Below are positions 32,969-36,033 of a DNA stretch of 36,033 nt, piece by piece. Location of the stretch: contig CAJYRQ010000025.1 of assembly GCA_913777465.1 (NCBI GenBank), positions 1-36,033 of the forward strand, written 5' to 3'. The stretch comes from an uncultured Chryseobacterium sp. (GTDB lineage: Bacteria; Bacteroidota; Bacteroidia; Flavobacteriales; Weeksellaceae). A model generated the notes under the pieces. That model searched no databases. It saw nothing but the letters and a program-made list of their open reading frames with translations, and was not told the DNA's origin. Position 1 is the first letter of the stretch. The number at the start of each line of letters is the position of its first letter. The translations under genes were made by a program, and so were the position numbers.

Positions 32969-34908
32969 TCGCCTCTTCTTTTCTCTGCACGGCTGACCAT
33001 CCAGAGGTAGCCCGGATCTTCTTCAGCAGGTGACTGATCAAAAGCCCCTTTCATTGATGATCTCATTTTCGGCTGCTCTATTATTGTCCGTCCGTTTTCC
33101 ACCCAAAGTTTATCCGGGAAATTGGCATCGCCGTTTCCTTCCTTCTGAATCAGGATGCCTACATCCGGCCATTTGGTAATAAACTCGTTGATGCCTTTGG
33201 TATAAGGGCTTACTTTTTTCGGTGGATACCCGTATTCGTAAACGATGCCCCGAAGCCACTTCACGCGGTTGCCGAAAGCCTCATTCTTTTCTTCAAGGCT
33301 CGCCGATTGATTCATCATCACTTCATAATCGGCTTCGGTCATCACGTCATTCGGTACCCGCACCGGCCAGAAGGTCGGCACATACTGGCCCATGATCGGC
33401 ACATAACCGCTTAGGCAGCTTGACGTATCGGTCTGCCACGGCACAGCCATCCATTTGGTAATATCGCCGGCTGCCGAGCCGTCCAGCGGTCCGCCCGGGG
33501 CCAAAGCATTTTCAGAATCCAGAACCGGCCCGAAGGTCAGCGGATCGTCCATCCTGCGTTTGATCCGGAATGGCTCGGCATACATCATCGGCTGCCGCAT
33601 CGGCCAGGTAAATTCGCATCCCGGATGGAAAGGCCCGCCGATGGTTTCATCAAGCGCCGTACGGTCCAGCTGGGCGGCCTGTTCTTCGGGGGAAAGGTCT
33701 TTCCATGCTATGGTTCCCGGTTTATTTCCCAGGGTAAAATTGCCGTTAGCCCACTGCCGCATATATTCGTACTGGAACGGCAGTACGGCCATAAAATTTC
33801 GCGGATCGGTATCCGTTTTCACAAAGCCCTGCAGCCCGTCTCCGTACACCGGCGGGAAAAGTTCAGCCTGCATCGTCACATAATCCGGGTTACGGAACTG
33901 GCGGAAGATGGCCTGGCGCAATTCAAAAAAGCGGTCGGAAGCATCCGAAAGCCTCTCAATCATTTCCGGGGTGGAAAGGTTGCCGGGACTTCCCCATCCG
34001 TTCTGCTTGAAGATACCTGCATTTACCCAGCCGTTCAGCGGCATCCGTTCCAGCATCGGGTAGATATGTTCCCAGAATTCCGGTGTTTCCGGCAGGACGG
34101 ATTTTCCCATATCGGCAGCCGTCTGCGCCAGCAGGTCATAGCCGGTTACAAAAGCCTGCACGCCCGGGGAATAGTCCGGCGGTGCCGTAAGCACCCATGC
34201 TCCTGTAGCTTCCAGCACCTCTCCGGTTTTCAGCCTGATCTTCGCATCCACGGGCCCATCCGAAATATCGTCATGCCAGGTCTCATTGTTGGCGAAAGTA
34301 GTCGCGGGAAGATTGGCGTAGGAAGCAGAAAGCCCGCGTCCTCCGAGGAAAAGAAGGCGGCCTTCTTCATCGGTACGTACTTCCCCCAGGTATACCGGTT
34401 TATCGTTACAGTCTAAGGAATAAAAAGTTCCTTTATCAAATGCAAACTGACGGTCTTTACCGTCGGCATTCGTATTCGTTCCTGAGATTTCAATTTTTCC
34501 GCCGTCGATGATCAGCCTCTTCCGATGATGATCGGTGATGGAAGCATTCCGCAACGTGCTTTTCACGGCGGGATATCCTTCCTTCTTGTAAACGCCTCTG
34601 GCCTGCGGAATATCCAGGGCAAGGTCGAAATCGTACCAAGCCGCTTTTTTGTTCGCTACGTGGACGGTCCAGGTGATGTCGCCGTCTTCCGCGGTCAGTT
34701 CGCGGATGATCTTACCGTTTTCATCGGCCCCGAAAAGGCGGAACCGGGTTGCCTGGCGCTTGATCCGGCCTTTATCGTCGCGGAAATTTCCGGAATCGGT
34801 AATCGGTTCGTTGATCTGCTCCGGAATCAGGAAATATTCCTCCGGACTGTTTCCCACCCTGGCAACGCCTATGGCCGGATGGATGATGACTTTTTTAATT
34901 TGAGACAT
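32965..34908 (-). CDS. LodA-like CTQ-dependent amino-acid oxidase
   Basis: A 647-residue oxidase that would deaminate an amino acid and release H2O2 and ammonia. The start ATG at 34906-34908 gives MSQIKKVIIHPAIGVARVGN, the usual LodA N-terminus; a TTG further upstream at 34953 overlaps a promoter box. C498 in TDTSSCLSGYVP and W514 in YVPTFWPVRVPN are the likely cysteine-tryptophylquinone pair. D494 lies four residues before C498, the same spacing as LodA D512 and C516. Other LodA-type blocks are EVRTDEEGRLLFLGGRG, PPDYSPGVQAFVTGYDLLAQ and CEFTWPMRQPMMY. Family members oxidise lysine (epsilon position) or glycine; the substrate here cannot be told. It is first in a two-gene operon with the LodB-like gene. 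Its own terminator is not evident. Confidence 0.92.
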   Translation of the reverse strand: MSQIKKVIIHPAIGVARVGNSPEEYFLIPEQINEPITDSGNFRDDKGRIKRQATRFRLFGADENGKIIRELTAEDGDITWTVHVANKKAAWYDFDLALDIPQARGVYKKEGYPAVKSTLRNASITDHHRKRLIIDGGKIEISGTNTNADGKDRQFAFDKGTFYSLDCNDKPVYLGEVRTDEEGRLLFLGGRGLSASYANLPATTFANNETWHDDISDGPVDAKIRLKTGEVLEATGAWVLTAPPDYSPGVQAFVTGYDLLAQTAADMGKSVLPETPEFWEHIYPMLERMPLNGWVNAGIFKQNGWGSPGNLSTPEMIERLSDASDRFFELRQAIFRQFRNPDYVTMQAELFPPVYGDGLQGFVKTDTDPRNFMAVLPFQYEYMRQWANGNFTLGNKPGTIAWKDLSPEEQAAQLDRTALDETIGGPFHPGCEFTWPMRQPMMYAEPFRIKRRMDDPLTFGPVLDSENALAPGGPLDGSAAGDITKWMAVPWQTDTSSCLSGYVPIMGQYVPTFWPVRVPNDVMTEADYEVMMNQSASLEEKNEAFGNRVKWLRGIVYEYGYPPKKVSPYTKGINEFITKWPDVGILIQKEGNGDANFPDKLWVENGRTIIEQPKMRSSMKGAFDQSPAEEDPGYLWMVSRAEKRRGE

Positions 34909-35272
34909 GATATAATGGTTTTTAATTTGAATTAAAGATCGAAAAACCAACAAATTTATTCACTAATTTGTGATTTTATATAAATGCGATCATTAAAAAC
35001 TGACCGCTTTACTGACTCAAAATAACGAAGAATACAGCAGGTATTGTTCAGTATTAGCTACCAATCGGTAGATTCAGTAAAAATACTTATAAAAGGTTCC
35101 GGATACTCCCTGTTTCTTAATCAGGAGAATTCCTGACCAGGATTACAAACTGGTTTAAAAAAAATCGTTGATGATGAAACAAGGTAATTCCGGAAATGAT
35201 CCAATTTGTTAGTAATGGAAGTGTATAGTATTTGTAATCAGCACAGTGAATTGCTATCACTTCTACTAAGAT
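34909..35272. other. Gene-free stretch upstream of the LodA-like gene
   Basis: A 364-base stretch with no gene. Near the LodA side is an inverted repeat CAAATT-N8-AATTTG (34951-34970). Further right are CTACC-AATC-GGTAG (35058-35071) and TCAGGA-GAAT-TCCTGA (35121-35136), both perfect small stems without a T-run. Confidence 0.55.
34951..34958 (-). promoter_or_regulatory. Promoter -7 box candidate for the LodA-LodB operon
   Basis: On the minus strand the bases read TAAATTTG, matching TAnnTTTG, 42 bases before the LodA ATG. The box forms one arm of a 20-base inverted repeat (34951-34970), so a repressor could sit directly on it. No -33 match. Confidence 0.4.
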
Positions 35273-35824
35273 TTAAAAACAGTTACAGTCTATTTTCTTA
35301 AAATCAGGGCTGATATGAATGTTGTTTTTTATGTTATCGAAGATTTTATCAGCAGATTCTTTTTCCTCAGGTAAATAAAAATTGATTAATTCATTTTTTT
35401 TATCAAAAAATGTACTCCAAACATAATCCTCATCATAAAAAGATGTATTATTTTTAGATTTATCTCTATTTAAAAACACTCTATTGGATTTCCCGATTGA
35501 TTTTTTTAAAAACTTCAGATCTTCATTAGTTTTCCCTACTAATAAGATTGTAATATTACCATATGCTTTTTTTACTTCTTTCGGTGATACAACCTTAAAG
35601 GTTTTAATATCGCCAGAAGTAAGTTCAAAATCAATGTTATAGTTTCCATCTTTATCCTTCAAACTTATTAAAGTTAAATAATTTTTATCCAAATTAACTT
35701 CTTTGCTAATTAGGTTTTCTATAAAAACATTTACAAAAGGATTTAGAGAAAAACAATCACTCTTTTTTGTTTGTGAAATAGCATTGTTAAAAAATAAAAT
35801 AAATGCTATGATATAAATTTTCAT
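35273..35824 (-). CDS. Secreted protein of unknown function
   Basis: A 183-residue protein from the ATG at 35822-35824; a second in-frame ATG at 35839 adds five residues. The signal peptide MKIYIIAFILFFNNAIS ends before QTKKSDCF. The mature protein is rich in Lys, Asp and Asn, has one Cys near the N-terminus (CFSLNPFVNVFIENL) and ends in the Cys pair DCNCF. YLTLISLKDKDGNYNIDFEL and ITILLVGKTNEDLKFLKK look like alternating strands and a helix. No family is recognised. Codon use is more AT-rich than the LodA region beside it, which may mean a different origin. No partner gene is visible. Confidence 0.75.
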   Translation of the reverse strand: MKIYIIAFILFFNNAISQTKKSDCFSLNPFVNVFIENLISKEVNLDKNYLTLISLKDKDGNYNIDFELTSGDIKTFKVVSPKEVKKAYGNITILLVGKTNEDLKFLKKSIGKSNRVFLNRDKSKNNTSFYDEDYVWSTFFDKKNELINFYLPEEKESADKIFDNIKNNIHISPDFKKIDCNCF

Positions 35825-35925
35825 ATTCCTAATTTGCATGGCTTAAATCATATCTGTTTTTTCAGAATATGTCATCTATGAACATTTCCCCTTACAGAGT
35901 CTTTTAATAGGGCAAACGCATGAAA

Positions 35926-36033
35926 TTATGAGATTAAGTCTTTTAGATATTGTACATCATATGCAGCTCTTACCTTTCGCTTCTTGAGGCTTAGTTTATC
36001 ATCATGCTCCTTGAGGATTTGCAAAGCAAACTT
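35926..36033 (-). CDS. C-terminal end of an unrecognised protein (cut by window edge)
   Basis: The last 35 codons of a minus-strand gene that continues beyond the window: FALQILKEHDDKLSLKKRKV, then RAAYDVQYLKDLIS and a TAA at 35926-35928. The frame is open to the window edge and the composition, charged and helical, is protein-like. I do not recognise the family; mobile-element or DNA-binding proteins often end in such basic helices but nothing here proves it. Confidence 0.45.
   Translation of the reverse strand, partial: KFALQILKEHDDKLSLKKRKVRAAYDVQYLKDLIS

Noticed and set aside
33625-34416. Plus-strand frame of 263 codons
   Set aside because: It lies opposite the LodA-like gene and has no family features; GC-rich third positions explain the open frame.
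35121-35136. TCAGGA-GAAT-TCCTGA as a terminator
   Set aside because: No T-run follows on either strand and it precedes no gene end.

Overview
The window reads as a chromosomal segment of a flavobacterium of the Chryseobacterium type (Bacteroidota, Weeksellaceae). This assignment is an inference. It rests on the SusC/SusD pair, moderate-to-low GC, weak Shine-Dalgarno signals, TAnnTTTG-type promoter boxes and typical Bacteroidota gene families. No rRNA, tRNA, CRISPR array or intact transposase was seen.

Positions 1-16145 are one polysaccharide utilisation locus, all on the minus strand, so it is transcribed from right to left. A Nudix-related regulator leads, followed by xylulokinase, xylose isomerase, a SusC/SusD outer-membrane uptake pair, mannonate dehydratase, a mannonate oxidoreductase-type SDR, a GH95 enzyme and two GH43 enzymes, the last cut by the window edge. 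The gene set fits uptake and breakdown of a substituted (glucurono)xylan. GH43 and GH95 trim xylose, arabinose and fucose or galactose decorations. XylA and XylB carry xylose to xylulose-5-phosphate. The SDR and UxuA carry fructuronate through mannonate to 2-keto-3-deoxygluconate. Hairpins separate several genes and probably tune expression within the locus.

Positions 16146-17412 are gene-poor. They hold promoter and operator candidates and a relic in which the start of an SDR gene runs into the end of an AraC-type regulator gene. From 17413 to 22266 lies a very large gene for a 1617-residue protein joining a DnaQ-like exonuclease-type domain, a RecQ helicase and a UvrD/Rep helicase. It is followed by an SDR gene and a frameshifted AraC regulator whose 3' end is about 90% identical to the relic, so near-identical sequences flank the helicase gene as direct repeats. 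Degenerate repeats fill the spaces around this AraC gene.

Positions 24884-28557 carry a LytTR response regulator and histidine kinase pair, a divergent acyltransferase and a secreted NTF2-like protein. A MITE-like element and a bidirectional terminator follow.

Positions 28916-34908 (minus strand) form an oxidase region: a LodA-like cysteine-tryptophylquinone oxidase overlapping its LodB-like flavoprotein partner, then a type-3 copper tyrosinase followed 7 bases later by a DUF2182 membrane protein that may handle copper. The right end has an AT-rich secreted protein of unknown function and the last 35 codons of an unrecognised gene.
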